The notes: generated by a model from the sequence alone, not told the origin. A stretch of 64,000 bases of DNA from F1-60-MAGs149 sp037133755 (GCA_037133755.1 JBAXNN010000010.1:1-64000), one strand, 5' to 3'; counted from the stretch's first letter, positions 42,401 through 51,680 are shown. Numbers and translations: made by a program.

Positions 42401-43801
42401 ATGACCGAGTATCGGATCGAGACGGACAGCATGGGCGAGGTCAAGGTCGCCACGGATCGCTACTGGGGCGCACAGACCGAGCGCTCGATCGACAACTTTC
42501 AGATCGGCCGCGACACCTATCAGTGGGACCGCCCGATCATCCGCGCCCTCGGCGTCCTCAAGAAGTCGGCTGCCCGCGCGAACAAGGATCTCGGCCAGCT
42601 GCCGCCCGACGTCGCCGACATGGTGATCGCCGCCGCCGACGAGGTCATCTCGGGCCAGCTTGACGACCACTTCCCGCTCGTCGTCTGGCAGACCGGCTCC
42701 GGTACGCAGTCGAACATGAACGTCAACGAGGTGATCTCGAACCGCGCGATCGAGCAGGCCGGCGGTGACATGGGGTCGAAGACGCCCGTCCATCCCAACG
42801 ATCACGTCAACCGCGGCCAGTCGTCGAACGACACGTTCCCGACCGCGATGCACATCGCCGCCGTCGAGGTCCTCGAGAACGACCTGCTGCCGAACGTCAA
42901 GATCCTCCGCGACACGCTCGATGCGAAGGCGAAGGAGTTCGCCGACGTCGTCAAGATCGGCCGCACGCACCTGCAGGACGCCACGCCGATCACGCTCGGC
43001 CAGGAGATCTCCGCCTGGGTCGCCCAGATCGACGACGCCGTCGCGCAGGTGCGCCACGCGATCACCGGTCTGCTTGAGCTCGCCATCGGCGGCACCGCCG
43101 TCGGCACGGGTCTCAACGCACATCCGGAGTTCGGCGATCTGGCCGCGAAGTACATGGCCGAGGAGACGGGCCACGCCTTCTACTCCGCCGAGAACAAGTT
43201 CAAGGCCCTCGCCTCGCATGACGCGATGGTCAACGCCTCGGCAGCCGAGCGCACGCTGGCCGGCGCGCTGATGAAGATGGCGAACGACGTCCGCCGTCTG
43301 GCCTCCGGTCCCCGCGCCGGCATCGGCGAGATCGAGATCCCGGAGAACGAGCCGGGCTCGTCGATCATGCCGGGCAAGGTCAATCCGACGCAGTGCGAGG
43401 CGCTCACGATGGTCTGCGTGCAGGTCTTCGGCAACGACGCCGCCGTCGCCTTCGGCGGCACGCAGGGCGACTACCAGCTGAACGTCTACAAGCCGGTGAT
43501 GGTCTGGAACGTGATCGAGTCGGCCGAGCTGCTCGGCCAGGCGTGCAAGTCGTTCAACGACCGCTGCGCCGTCGGTATCGAGCCCAACAACGAGACGCTC
43601 GAGCGCAATCTCAACGCCTCGCTCATGCTCGTCACGGCGCTCAACAAGCACATCGGCTACGACAACGCCGCCAAGATCGCCAAGAAGGCGCATCACGAGG
43701 GCACGACGCTGATCGAGGCCGCCACGGCCCTCGAGCTGCTGACGCCCGAGCAGTACGCCGAGTGGGTCGTCCCGGTGGACATGACCCGCCCGAGCGCCTG
43801 A
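42401..43801 (+). CDS. fumC: Fumarate hydratase class II
   Basis: Interconverts fumarate and malate in the citric acid cycle, with a homotetrameric, iron-free fold. The 466 residues contain TGSGTQSNMNVNEV, HPNDHVNRGQSSNDTFPTAMH and the superfamily signature GSSIMPGKVNPTQCEA. A GGAG-containing region upstream supports ATG 42401, rather than an earlier in-frame codon. A 17-bp hairpin follows the stop by 10 bases and then a paired-palindrome element. Confidence 0.97.
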   Translation: MTEYRIETDSMGEVKVATDRYWGAQTERSIDNFQIGRDTYQWDRPIIRALGVLKKSAARANKDLGQLPPDVADMVIAAADEVISGQLDDHFPLVVWQTGSGTQSNMNVNEVISNRAIEQAGGDMGSKTPVHPNDHVNRGQSSNDTFPTAMHIAAVEVLENDLLPNVKILRDTLDAKAKEFADVVKIGRTHLQDATPITLGQEISAWVAQIDDAVAQVRHAITGLLELAIGGTAVGTGLNAHPEFGDLAAKYMAEETGHAFYSAENKFKALASHDAMVNASAAERTLAGALMKMANDVRRLASGPRAGIGEIEIPENEPGSSIMPGKVNPTQCEALTMVCVQVFGNDAAVAFGGTQGDYQLNVYKPVMVWNVIESAELLGQACKSFNDRCAVGIEPNNETLERNLNASLMLVTALNKHIGYDNAAKIAKKAHHEGTTLIEAATALELLTPEQYAEWVVPVDMTRPSA

Positions 43802-43811
43802 CGGATCAGAT

Positions 43812-43851
43812 CCCGCCCGCGCGCCTGATCGAGGTCAGGCGCGCGGGCGGG
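43812..43851 (+). terminator. Strong GC-rich hairpin after fumC
   Basis: A perfect 17-bp stem (left arm 43812-43828, right arm 43835-43851, starting CCCGCCCGCG) with a 6-base loop begins 10 bases after the fumC stop. There is no U-run after it (TCATGTCCT), as is common for actinobacterial terminators. It could also be an mRNA-stabilising end. Confidence 0.6.
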
Positions 43852-43867
43852 TCATGTCCTGCGGTGA

Positions 43868-43980
43868 GGATGCTCCAAAGGGGTCAGACCCTTTTGGAGC
43901 ACGTCCGCAGACCCCGGCGCTTCTCCAGCGATACCCGCGGCGGTCATGCTCCAAAAGGGTCTGACCCCTTTGGAGCATCC
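43868..43980. repeat. Paired-palindrome element, family B copy 2
   Basis: Units 43870-43902 and 43946-43978 are in inverse orientation around a 43-bp spacer that again starts GTCCGC. Outer arms are GGATGCTCC/GGAGCATCC and match perfectly; the inner left arm ends GGAGCAC, one base off. The core GGGTCTGACCC is unchanged. It lies between the convergent fumC and degenerate-peptidase genes. Confidence 0.9.
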
Positions 43981-44050
43981 GGGCTGGATCCAGCCCGAAC
44001 CTGCGACGATCGTCGGCCTCACGACGAACGACACGGGGATCACCCGTCGG

Positions 44051-45688
44051 TCAGTCGTCTGACGCGAAGACCCCCACCGCTCCCGCGCCAATGAGCACCG
44101 CACCACCGACGACCAGCGCCGCGGGCAGCGCCCCGGTCCCGGCCGCGCCGATCAGCGTCGCCAGATCGGCCCCGCGCAGCAGGAAGATCAGGAGTCCCAT
44201 TACCGCGACGGGCCCGAGGGCCCAGGCGACCCGCGGCAGCGGCTCGACCGGGCGCGGCAGCAGCGTCCATAGCCAGAGCGCGGGCGCGGCGATCAGCACC
44301 GAGGCGGGGCTCCCGGCCAGCAGCAACGCGGCGGCGACCAGGCCGATGGTGGGGGCGGCAAGCAGCGGCATCGCCGCCGTGCGACGGCGTACGAGCAGGT
44401 AGCCAGCAAGGGCGAAGACCACCAGTGCGGCAAGCACGACGAGCGCGATCGTCAGCAGTCCGGCACGCGGCCAGCCGGAGCCAGGCGGGGTGTCGATGCC
44501 GCCGGCCAGATTGGCGGCACGCGCGATCAGTACCGCGGCGATGCCAGGTACGGCACCGACCACGGCGACCGTGAGGGCGGCGCTCCAGCCGGAACGGGAC
44601 GGGCTGCCGCCCTGCAGAAGTCGACGCCCGACGGCGTACAGCGGGCCGATCAGCAAGGCGATCGCCAGCAGCGCGATCGCCTTGCCGGGAATCACGCGGC
44701 CCGAGACGGCGATGTACGCACCGCTCGGTGGCGCCGGGCGCGGCTCCGCGTCGAGGCGCACCAGCAGCGTGCCAATCGCCGAGCCAACAGCGCCGAGTCG
44801 GGCGTCGCTGATCGCCTCCGTCCCCACACCGCCGCCGCCGCTGCCGAGCTGAATCGCCGCGACTCCCGCATCGAGGAACGGCACCTGCGCGCCCGACGGC
44901 TCGACCGGTGCGATCAGATCGAGCACCTGCAGCACCGGATTCTCCGGTGCCGCCGAACCCGCATTCTGCTGCGTCTGCAGCGACTCCTCGAGGCCCTTCA
45001 ACAGGACCTCTGGCGTGCGTACGCCGCCGGTGCCGGCAAAGAGGATCGGCAGGGTGCCCGTCGGACCACCGATCGCATTGAGCGAGACCACCGCGACCGG
45101 GCGCACGCCATCGGCACGCAGTGATGCGAGCAAGTGCTCGTTGCCGGCCTGCCCGACGGTACCGCCATCGGTTGAGGCGAGTACGAGAGCACGGGAGCGC
45201 TCCACGCCCGAGAGGTCGCGGGCGAGCTCGACCAACGCCGCCGTCCCCGTCGCGTTGTCGTCGAGACCCGGCCCCGGTGAGACGTCGTCGCGGTTCGCGA
45301 TCAGCACGATCGCCTCGTCCGACGACCCCTGCTCGACGACCCAGAGGTTCTCCATCTTGACATCGCTGCCCGAGGCTCCGGGCGCCCGGAACGCGGCGCG
45401 GTGCACGGGCTCGCCACTCGCCTCCGCCAGCGACCCCGCAATCTGGTCAGCGGCCTGCTGCGCCGTCACCGTCCCGGGGGCGCGATCCGGGGTGCGCTCG
45501 GCGAGCCTGCGGGCGTACGCCGCCGCCAGCGGCCCGTCGAAACTCGGGGCCACGGCGATGGTGGCGGACGGTCCGAGCGGCGTGCGAACGCTGATCAGCA
45601 GGATCACGAGAGCGATCAACGGCGGTGCGATGAAGGCAATGCGCAGCGCGCGCCCAGCACGATCGCGGGGCCGTGCAGCCGTTTGCAT
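44051..45688 (-). CDS. M28-like peptidase domain with multi-span membrane C terminus, metal ligands degenerate
   Basis: About 545 residues. One N-terminal transmembrane helix precedes an external domain resembling M28 aminopeptidases: IANRDDVSPGPGLDDNATGTAALVE aligns with the GAHYDS and GADDNASG motifs, and LVLASTDGGTVGQAG aligns with the FxxEE motif. The expected His is Asn and the two Glu are Asp/Gly, so zinc binding and peptidase activity look lost. The C-terminal half has about seven to eight helices. It may bind peptides or be a structural membrane protein. GTG 45709 is an alternative start. Divergent from the response-regulator gene. Confidence 0.7.
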   Translation of the reverse strand: MQTAARPRDRAGRALRIAFIAPPLIALVILLISVRTPLGPSATIAVAPSFDGPLAAAYARRLAERTPDRAPGTVTAQQAADQIAGSLAEASGEPVHRAAFRAPGASGSDVKMENLWVVEQGSSDEAIVLIANRDDVSPGPGLDDNATGTAALVELARDLSGVERSRALVLASTDGGTVGQAGNEHLLASLRADGVRPVAVVSLNAIGGPTGTLPILFAGTGGVRTPEVLLKGLEESLQTQQNAGSAAPENPVLQVLDLIAPVEPSGAQVPFLDAGVAAIQLGSGGGGVGTEAISDARLGAVGSAIGTLLVRLDAEPRPAPPSGAYIAVSGRVIPGKAIALLAIALLIGPLYAVGRRLLQGGSPSRSGWSAALTVAVVGAVPGIAAVLIARAANLAGGIDTPPGSGWPRAGLLTIALVVLAALVVFALAGYLLVRRRTAAMPLLAAPTIGLVAAALLLAGSPASVLIAAPALWLWTLLPRPVEPLPRVAWALGPVAVMGLLIFLLRGADLATLIGAAGTGALPAALVVGGAVLIGAGAVGVFASDD

Positions 45689-45735
45689 GCTGGCGCGCTG
45701 GCGGTCCACAGGCCTGCTGACGGTAGCATTGGGGT

Positions 45736-46446
45736 GTGCAGACGCAGCCCGTGGTGCTCATCATCGATGACGAGGAATCGCTGCAGGAGCTCCTGCTCCA
45801 TGCGCTCGAGCGCGACGGCTATCGCGTCGTCGTGGCGGGAACGTGCGCGGACGGTCTGGCCGCCTTCCACGGCGACACGCCCGACGCGGTTCTGCTCGAC
45901 GTGATGCTGCCCGACGGTTCTGGCCACGACGTCTGCAAGGAGATCCGCATCACCTCGACGGTGCCGATCATCATGCTGACCGCGCTCGACGATGAGGTCG
46001 ACAAGGTGATTGGCCTTGAGCTCGGCGCCGACGACTACATCACGAAGCCGTTCGGCATGCGTGAGCTCCGCTCTCGCGTGAAGGCGATTCTGCGACGCGC
46101 CGCCATGACGACGCCGTCGGCCGAGACCGATGCAACGGCGGCCGAGGAGCGCATCGAGCGGGGCGGGGTGGTCGTCGATCGCGTCCGCCACACGATCGAA
46201 GTCGATGGCGCCGGCGTCGACCTGACCTACGTGGAGTTCGAGATCCTCTCGACGCTGATCATCAGCCCCGGCCGGGTGTTCAGCCGCAACCAACTGCTCG
46301 ACGCCGTCTGGGGCTCGTCGGACTTCCGCGAGCCGCGCACCGTCGACGTCCACGTGCGGCACCTGCGCGAGAAGATCGAGCAGGACCCCGCCAGCCCGAC
46401 CCGCATCCAGACCGTGCGCGGCGTCGGCTACCGCTTCGAGGGCTAG
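45736..46446 (+). CDS. OmpR/PhoB family response regulator
   Basis: A 236-residue two-component regulator from a GTG start. The receiver domain (1-120) has the acidic pair D11-D12, phosphorylated D55 in AVLLDVMLPD, and Lys in ITKPFG; the C-terminal winged helix (about 140-236) has RTVDVHVRHLREKIEQDP and the end VRGVGYRFEG. It is paired with the histidine kinase gene 3 bases downstream. The target genes and signal are unknown; divergence from the degenerate-peptidase gene makes that a possible target. Confidence 0.93.
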   Translation: MQTQPVVLIIDDEESLQELLLHALERDGYRVVVAGTCADGLAAFHGDTPDAVLLDVMLPDGSGHDVCKEIRITSTVPIIMLTALDDEVDKVIGLELGADDYITKPFGMRELRSRVKAILRRAAMTTPSAETDATAAEERIERGGVVVDRVRHTIEVDGAGVDLTYVEFEILSTLIISPGRVFSRNQLLDAVWGSSDFREPRTVDVHVRHLREKIEQDPASPTRIQTVRGVGYRFEG

Positions 46447-46449
46447 CGC

Positions 46450-47862
46450 GTGGACTGGCTCGTCGATCGCGTCTTCCCGTTCCGGCGGCTGACGGTCTGG
46501 CTCGGCCTGCTGCTGCTAATCGTGATCGTGCTGGCGCTCGCTTTGACCGCGCTGCTGGTTCTGCCCAAGCTCGACGAGAGCCTCGTCAGCAACCGCGTCG
46601 ACACCGTCGCCCGCGCCGCCACGCAGAGTGCGCCGACCTTCCAGTCGAACTTCGAGAACGCGCTCAACGGCGTCGCCGGCACGCCGGATACCGACGCCGT
46701 CACGGCCGCCTACGGCCAGCTGACGAACACCGACGCCGCTGTGTATCAGGCAATGAGCACCACGGAACTCGTGCCCGTCACCGCCATGGCACCGCGCGAG
46801 CCGAGCCAGATCGCGCTCGCCGCCGCGACCAGCAACGGCGTCCAGAAGGGCACCGTCGGCAGCGGCGGCGACCGCCGCGCCGAGGCGGCCTATCCGATGG
46901 AGATCGGCGGCACCGCCTACGTCGTCGTGCTCTCCTCGAACCTCGACGACGTGAATGCGGCTGTGACCCTGACGATCCGCCGGAGTCTGCTCGGCGCACT
47001 GATCGCCGTGCCGCTGGCCGTGATCATCGGTGTGCTCGCCGCAGGACTGCTGACGCGCCGCCTCCGTCGCCTCGAACGGTCGGCCCGCCAGATCAGTGCC
47101 GGCCGCCTCGACGAGCCGATCCTCGATCGCGGCAAGGACGAGATCGGCGACCTGGCCGTGGCCCTCGACCGCATGCGCGACGAAATCGCCGCGACCGACG
47201 CCTCGCGTCGCGCCTTCGTCGCCAACGCGTCGCATGAGTTGCGCACCCCCGTGTTCGCGCTGTCCGGGTTCCTCGAACTGCTGATCGACGAGGAGGACGA
47301 GGCGGTACGTGCGCAGTTCCTCACCACGATGCAGGACCAGGTCGATCGCCTGACCAAGCTCGCGACGGACCTCCTCGACCTGTCGCGCCTCGATGCCGGC
47401 AAGGTCCCCATGGAACACGAGCCGATTCAGCTCGCCGCCGTCGCCGAGCGCATTGCCGGCGACCTCACCCCGATCGCCGGCAAGCGCGGCGCCACCATCA
47501 ACGTCGCGGTAACGCCGGCGATGGCCGTCGGCGACGAGGCGCGCATCGGCCAGATCACCCGCGTGCTGATCGACAACGCGATGCGCCACAACCCCGCCGG
47601 CGTCGAGATCATCGTCGCAACCGAGCACGTGCCGGGCACGGCGACGATCATCGTCAGCGACTCCGGACCGCGCATCCCCGACGAGGAGATCGCAGCGATC
47701 TTCACGCGGTTCTCGCGCGGGGCGCGTGCCGGCGAGGGCTCTGGTCTCGGACTCGCGATTGCCTCCGAGCTCGCGATTCGCATGGGTGGCCGCCTGATGC
47801 TCGACCAGTCCGGGACGCGCAAGGCCTTCCGGCTCGAGCTCCGCGCCGACGACCCGTCGTAG
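46450..47862 (+). CDS. Sensor histidine kinase
   Basis: A 470-residue membrane kinase. Helices at about 17-40 and 178-203 flank an extracellular sensor region of about 135 residues, then HAMP (about 203-250), HisKA with the phosphorylated H262 in VANASHELRTPVFAL, and a HATPase_c domain with N box (IDNAMRHNP), G1 (IIVSDSGPRIP) and G2 (GEGSGLGLAIA). All catalytic features are intact. The GTG start lies 3 bases after the regulator stop, so the pair is co-transcribed. The external region has no recognised ligand-binding fold. Confidence 0.93.
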   Translation: MDWLVDRVFPFRRLTVWLGLLLLIVIVLALALTALLVLPKLDESLVSNRVDTVARAATQSAPTFQSNFENALNGVAGTPDTDAVTAAYGQLTNTDAAVYQAMSTTELVPVTAMAPREPSQIALAAATSNGVQKGTVGSGGDRRAEAAYPMEIGGTAYVVVLSSNLDDVNAAVTLTIRRSLLGALIAVPLAVIIGVLAAGLLTRRLRRLERSARQISAGRLDEPILDRGKDEIGDLAVALDRMRDEIAATDASRRAFVANASHELRTPVFALSGFLELLIDEEDEAVRAQFLTTMQDQVDRLTKLATDLLDLSRLDAGKVPMEHEPIQLAAVAERIAGDLTPIAGKRGATINVAVTPAMAVGDEARIGQITRVLIDNAMRHNPAGVEIIVATEHVPGTATIIVSDSGPRIPDEEIAAIFTRFSRGARAGEGSGLGLAIASELAIRMGGRLMLDQSGTRKAFRLELRADDPS

Positions 47863-47907
47863 GCCGGGCCGCACTGCGTGCGGCCGCAGGCGCGCTACAT
47901 TCGTGAC

Positions 47908-49380
47908 ATGGCACGCGAACGTCACCGACTCACGGTCGTCTCGAATCGCGGTCCGATCCAGTACGCGCGGATCGACGACGAACGTGTTGCGCTGCGCGGT
48001 GGTGGCGGACTCGTGTCGGCGCTGCGCGGTCTGATCGGCAACCACGACGTGACGTGGATCGTCTGCGCGATCTCCGACGAAGACCACGTCGTCGCAGCCG
48101 AGCAGAACGGTCGCGCGCTCGACGAGACCGATGCCGTTGGCAACCCCTTCAAGGTCCACTTCGCCGATCCGGCGCCCGCCGATTTCGCGGCGATGTACAG
48201 CCAGATCGCCAACCCGCTGCTGTGGTTCATCCAGCACGGCCTCTACGCGTCGGGCGAGGAGCCGGTCGTCAGCACCGACATCCGTGAGGCGTGGGCGGGC
48301 TATCGCCGCTACAACGCGGCCGTGGCTGCCGCGGCAGCAATGGAACGCGACTGCGACGCGCTGATGATCCACGACTACCAGCTGTATCTCGTGCCAGCGA
48401 TGCTCCGCGAGGCGGGCGTCACCTCGCCGATCCTGCACTTCACGCACATCCCCTGGCCCCGCCCTGAGGCGTGGAAGCAACTGCCCGTCGATCTGCGTAC
48501 CGAGCTCTTGCACGGGCTGCTTGGGTCCGACATCGTCGGCTTCCATACCCAGCAGGACGTCCACAATTTCCTCGCCACGTGCGCCGAATTCCTGCCCAGC
48601 GTCGAGGTGTATGCCGACGATGCGCGCGTGCGCCTGATCGTCGACCACGAGGCACGCGATGTGCACATCCGTGCGTATCCGATTTCGATCGACCCGGCCG
48701 AGCTGCGCGCGCACATGCGCAACCCGGAGATGATCGCCGCGCACACGGAGCTGCTGCGCACGCGCCCCGAAAAGCTGATCCTGCGCGTCGACCGCACCGA
48801 CCCGTCGAAGAACATCCTGCGCGGGTTTCACGCCTACGGTCGCCTACTCGACCGGCGGCCCGACCTGCACGGCCGCGTACAGTTGCTGTCGCTGCTCGAT
48901 CCCTCGCGCCTCGCCGTGCCGGTCTACGCGAACTACCTCAAGCGCATCAACGCAATTGCCGCCGAGATCAATGACAAGCACGGCCGCGACGGCTGGCTCC
49001 CCATCGACGTGCGGATTGGCGATAACTTCCCGGTCGTCGTCGCCGCCTATCGCGAGTACGACGCCCTTCTCGTGAACTCGATCGCAGACGGCATGAACCT
49101 GATCTCCAAAGAAGCACCGCTCCTCAATGAACGCAGTGGCGTCGTCGTGTTGAGCGAGAACGCGGGCTCGTTCGAGGAGCTCGAGCAGTGGGTCCTTCCC
49201 GTCGATCCGCTCGACGTCGAGCAGACCGCCGCGCAACTGGAGCGCGCCCTTGAGCTGCCGCAGCCCGAGCGCTCCGAGCGCGCCGAGGCCATCCGCGCAT
49301 TCGTCGAGACGCATGACGTGGCACGCTGGATCGACCTCCAGCTGTTGGATCTGGAGTTCCTCGCGGAGTCCCGCGCATGA
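47908..49380 (+). CDS. GT20 family trehalose-6-phosphate synthase-like enzyme
   Basis: A 490-residue GT-B glycosyltransferase of family 20, which normally joins a nucleotide glucose to glucose-6-phosphate. The start VVSNRGPIQ, the glycine loop GGGGLVSALRG, IHDYQLYLVPAMLRE, LHFTHIPWP and GMNLISKEA are conserved. The nucleotide/phosphate-binding Arg-Lys pair is kept, but as LRVDRTDPSKNI, unlike the usual RLDYTKG, so the acceptor might not be glucose-6-phosphate (glucosylglycerol-phosphate synthases are also in GT20). No OtsB phosphatase gene is adjacent. It overlaps the next gene as ATGA. Confidence 0.85.
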   Translation: MARERHRLTVVSNRGPIQYARIDDERVALRGGGGLVSALRGLIGNHDVTWIVCAISDEDHVVAAEQNGRALDETDAVGNPFKVHFADPAPADFAAMYSQIANPLLWFIQHGLYASGEEPVVSTDIREAWAGYRRYNAAVAAAAAMERDCDALMIHDYQLYLVPAMLREAGVTSPILHFTHIPWPRPEAWKQLPVDLRTELLHGLLGSDIVGFHTQQDVHNFLATCAEFLPSVEVYADDARVRLIVDHEARDVHIRAYPISIDPAELRAHMRNPEMIAAHTELLRTRPEKLILRVDRTDPSKNILRGFHAYGRLLDRRPDLHGRVQLLSLLDPSRLAVPVYANYLKRINAIAAEINDKHGRDGWLPIDVRIGDNFPVVVAAYREYDALLVNSIADGMNLISKEAPLLNERSGVVVLSENAGSFEELEQWVLPVDPLDVEQTAAQLERALELPQPERSERAEAIRAFVETHDVARWIDLQLLDLEFLAESRA

Positions 49381-50204
49381 GTGATCCGATCCTGATTGTC
49401 GCCGCGCTCAACGGCACCCGCAGTGCCGAGGAGTGTCCGAAGCTGCCGCTCAAGCCGCAGGATCTGGCCGCCGAGGCGAAGCGCTCGGTCGAGGCCGGCG
49501 CCGGCATGATCCACGTGCACGCTCGCAAAGCAGACGGCTCGCCGAGCTTCGATTTCGTGATCGACGAGATCGTCGCTGCCATCCGTGGCGCGGTGGACGT
49601 GCCGATCTCCATCTCCACGCAACGGGCGCGCCAGACGTCACTCGGCACGGTCACCGCACTGTTCGGCGTGCTGCGCGACCTGCCCGATGTCGGCGCCGTC
49701 CACGTGCGCCCGCCGGAGCCCGAACTTCCTGCGCACCGCGAGGAGGCCCGCCAGATCCTCGACGCGCTCGAGGAGGCCAACGTGCGCCCCGCTCCCGTGG
49801 CCGGCAGCCTTGACGCGATCGGCGATCTGCAGGCGCTCTACCACGACCAGCTGCTCGGCCGAGCGCCGTTTCTCCTGCTCACGCTCGGTGGGCCGACCTC
49901 CGAGTCGTCCGACCTCGCAGCCGGCACGCCGCAGAATGCACTGCACCTGATTGAGGCTGCCCACTCCGCACTGTCGGGCGTGCCGATCGTGGCTAGCGGA
50001 CGCGACGAGTCAAGCCCGATCGTGCAGGCGATCGCCGCCGCGAGCGGCGAGCACATCCGTGCCGGCTTCGAGGACGCGGCCACGCTGCCGGATGGCTCGC
50101 CGGCCACATCGAACGCGCAGCTCGTCGAGCATGCGGTACGCCTTGGTGCGGCGCTCGGCCGGGCACCGATGTCGCCCGACGACGCCCGTCGTCTCTTGCG
50201 CTGA
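49377..50204 (+). CDS. BKACE/DUF849 family beta-keto acid cleavage enzyme
   Basis: A 275-residue TIM-barrel enzyme of the beta-keto acid cleavage family (the Kce type), which split beta-keto acids with acetyl-CoA using a zinc ion. The start ILIVAALNGTRSAEECPKLPL and the metal-binding GMIHVHARKADGSPSFD, with its H-x-H, are clear; GEHIRAGFEDA near the C terminus matches the family. The substrate is not predictable, and the protein is slightly short. Its ATG overlaps the GT20 gene stop (ATGA), an unexpected pairing without an obvious pathway link. Confidence 0.85.
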   Translation: MSDPILIVAALNGTRSAEECPKLPLKPQDLAAEAKRSVEAGAGMIHVHARKADGSPSFDFVIDEIVAAIRGAVDVPISISTQRARQTSLGTVTALFGVLRDLPDVGAVHVRPPEPELPAHREEARQILDALEEANVRPAPVAGSLDAIGDLQALYHDQLLGRAPFLLLTLGGPTSESSDLAAGTPQNALHLIEAAHSALSGVPIVASGRDESSPIVQAIAAASGEHIRAGFEDAATLPDGSPATSNAQLVEHAVRLGAALGRAPMSPDDARRLLR

Positions 50205-50233
50205 CCGGCCCGCCCGCGCGATACGGTTGGCGC

Positions 50234-50776
50234 ATGTCGCGTCGTGGCAAATCCATTCTTGTTGCGCTGATCGCGGTCGGCGTCGTCTGCCTCGGCATCG
50301 GCCTCTACGGCATCACGCAGCAGTCCGACACGACAGCGGCACCCACCGAGGGGAGCCTGATCCCGGCCTTCGAACAGGGCCCGGCGCCGGCGGTCGTCGG
50401 CACGACACTGACCGGCGAGCCCTTCGATCTGGCCACGTACCGCGGCACGCCCGTCATCCTCAATTTCTGGGCCTCATGGTGCGCACCGTGTCGCAAGGAG
50501 CTGCCGGCGATCGCGGCCTTCGCCAAGGCGCATCCCGAGATCGCGGTGGTCGGCGTCAGCTACCAAGACAGCGTCAAGGACGCCACGGCCTTCGCGAAGG
50601 AACGCGGCGTCACCTGGCCGAGCGTCGTCGATGACGGCCCGATCGGCGCGGCGTACAAGGTTCCCGGTCTGCCCGCGACCTTCCTGATCGACGCCCAGGG
50701 GCAACTCGTCGACCGCATTCTCGGCGAGGTCACCGAGGCGACCCTCGACGCGCACGTCAAGGAACTCACCGCGTGA
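50234..50776 (+). CDS. TlpA/ResA-like membrane-anchored thioredoxin
   Basis: A 180-residue protein with an N-terminal membrane anchor (about 8-27) and an external thioredoxin domain with active site WCAPC (cysteines 82-86 region, FWASWCAPCRKEL) and cis-Pro in GLPATFLID. It probably reduces apocytochrome c heme-binding thiols or other exported disulfides. The downstream ccdA gene, overlapping by GTGA, supplies electrons across the membrane, as in cytochrome c maturation. CcsA/CcsB are not nearby. Confidence 0.9.
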   Translation: MSRRGKSILVALIAVGVVCLGIGLYGITQQSDTTAAPTEGSLIPAFEQGPAPAVVGTTLTGEPFDLATYRGTPVILNFWASWCAPCRKELPAIAAFAKAHPEIAVVGVSYQDSVKDATAFAKERGVTWPSVVDDGPIGAAYKVPGLPATFLIDAQGQLVDRILGEVTEATLDAHVKELTA

Positions 50777-51489
50777 TCGGCGCGATCTCGCTGTCGGGCC
50801 TCGGCCTGATGACGGCGTTCGCAGCGGGATTCATCTCGTTCCTCTCTCCCTGCGTGTGGCCGCTCGTGCCCGCGTACCTCTCCTACGTCTCCGGCGTGCC
50901 CTACGAGGAGCTCGGCTCCAACACGCGGCGCGTCGTGCTGACCACGCTGGCCTTCGTCGGCGGCTTCACCGTCGTGTTCGCGCTGTACGGCGTGAGCGTC
51001 GGCTACCTCGGCTCGCTCGTCGCCGATTACCGCCGCACGATCGAGATCATCGGCGGCCTGCTGGTGATCCTGATGGGCCTGGCGCTGCTCGGTTTCGCAC
51101 AGCGCCTGGTCGGGCGCGAGGCGCGCGTGGGCCTCCCCGCCCGCCCGACGACGTTCGTCGGCGCCGGCGTGGCGGGCGTCGTGTTCGCCGTCGGCTGGAC
51201 GCCGTGCATCGGCCCGGTGCTCACCTCGATCCTGCTCTACGCCGCCACGCAGGGCTCGGCCGGCGGCTCGGTGCTCCTGCTCGCCTACGGCATTGGCCTC
51301 GGCGTGCCGTTTCTCCTGTCCGGCCTGCTCGCGTCGTGGCTGCTCGAACGCACCGGCGCGTACCGCAAGTACGGCGCGTGGGTCAACCGCATCGCCGGCG
51401 TGATCATGATCATCGTCGGCGTCCTGCTCGCGACCGGGCAGCTGACGCAGATCACGCAGCAGCTCAGCGGCTACGGCCTGATCGTCTAG
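50773..51489 (+). CDS. ccdA: Cytochrome c biogenesis / thiol:disulfide transporter CcdA
   Basis: A 238-residue, six-helix membrane protein that moves reducing equivalents from cytoplasmic thioredoxin to exported thioredoxins. The two conserved cysteines are in FLSPCVWPLVPAYLSYVSG and GWTPCIGPVL, as in the DsbD/CcdA family. The GTG start overlaps the previous stop (GTGA), which couples it to the TlpA-like gene. A paired-palindrome element follows within 8 bases of the stop. Confidence 0.92.
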   Translation: MIGAISLSGLGLMTAFAAGFISFLSPCVWPLVPAYLSYVSGVPYEELGSNTRRVVLTTLAFVGGFTVVFALYGVSVGYLGSLVADYRRTIEIIGGLLVILMGLALLGFAQRLVGREARVGLPARPTTFVGAGVAGVVFAVGWTPCIGPVLTSILLYAATQGSAGGSVLLLAYGIGLGVPFLLSGLLASWLLERTGAYRKYGAWVNRIAGVIMIIVGVLLATGQLTQITQQLSGYGLIV

Positions 51490-51496
51490 GCGCGAG

Positions 51497-51604
51497 ATGC
51501 TCCAAAGGGGTCAGACCCTTTTGGAGCATGCCCGCGAGTGACATGTCGCATGGCAATTGGCATGGTCGCGCATGTTCCAAAAGGGTCTGACCCCTTTGGA
51601 GCAT
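51497..51604. repeat. Paired-palindrome element, family B copy 3
   Basis: Units 51497-51529 and 51572-51604, with a 42-bp spacer. Outer arms ATGCTCC/GGAGCAT match perfectly. The right unit alone is ATGTTCC...GGAGCAT, so its own ends do not fully pair, whereas pairing with the left unit gives only a G-U wobble in RNA. It lies between ccdA and the convergent Nudix gene. Confidence 0.9.
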
Positions 51605-51680
51605 TGGACTCGAGTCGCGAGCCCGCCGTCCTTGCCATCCGTCTCCCACGCCTTGTGCCGCCGCGGACGGACCAGCGACC

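Noticed and set aside
43868..43980. CRISPR array as an explanation of the repeated GGGTCTGACCC units
   Set aside because: Only two units occur per site and they are inverted, not direct, repeats; no cas gene is present.
46516..48831. Leftward open frame of about 770 codons opposite the histidine kinase and GT20 genes
   Set aside because: The opposite-strand proteins have complete catalytic motifs; the antisense product has no recognisable domain and the biased composition of a shadow.
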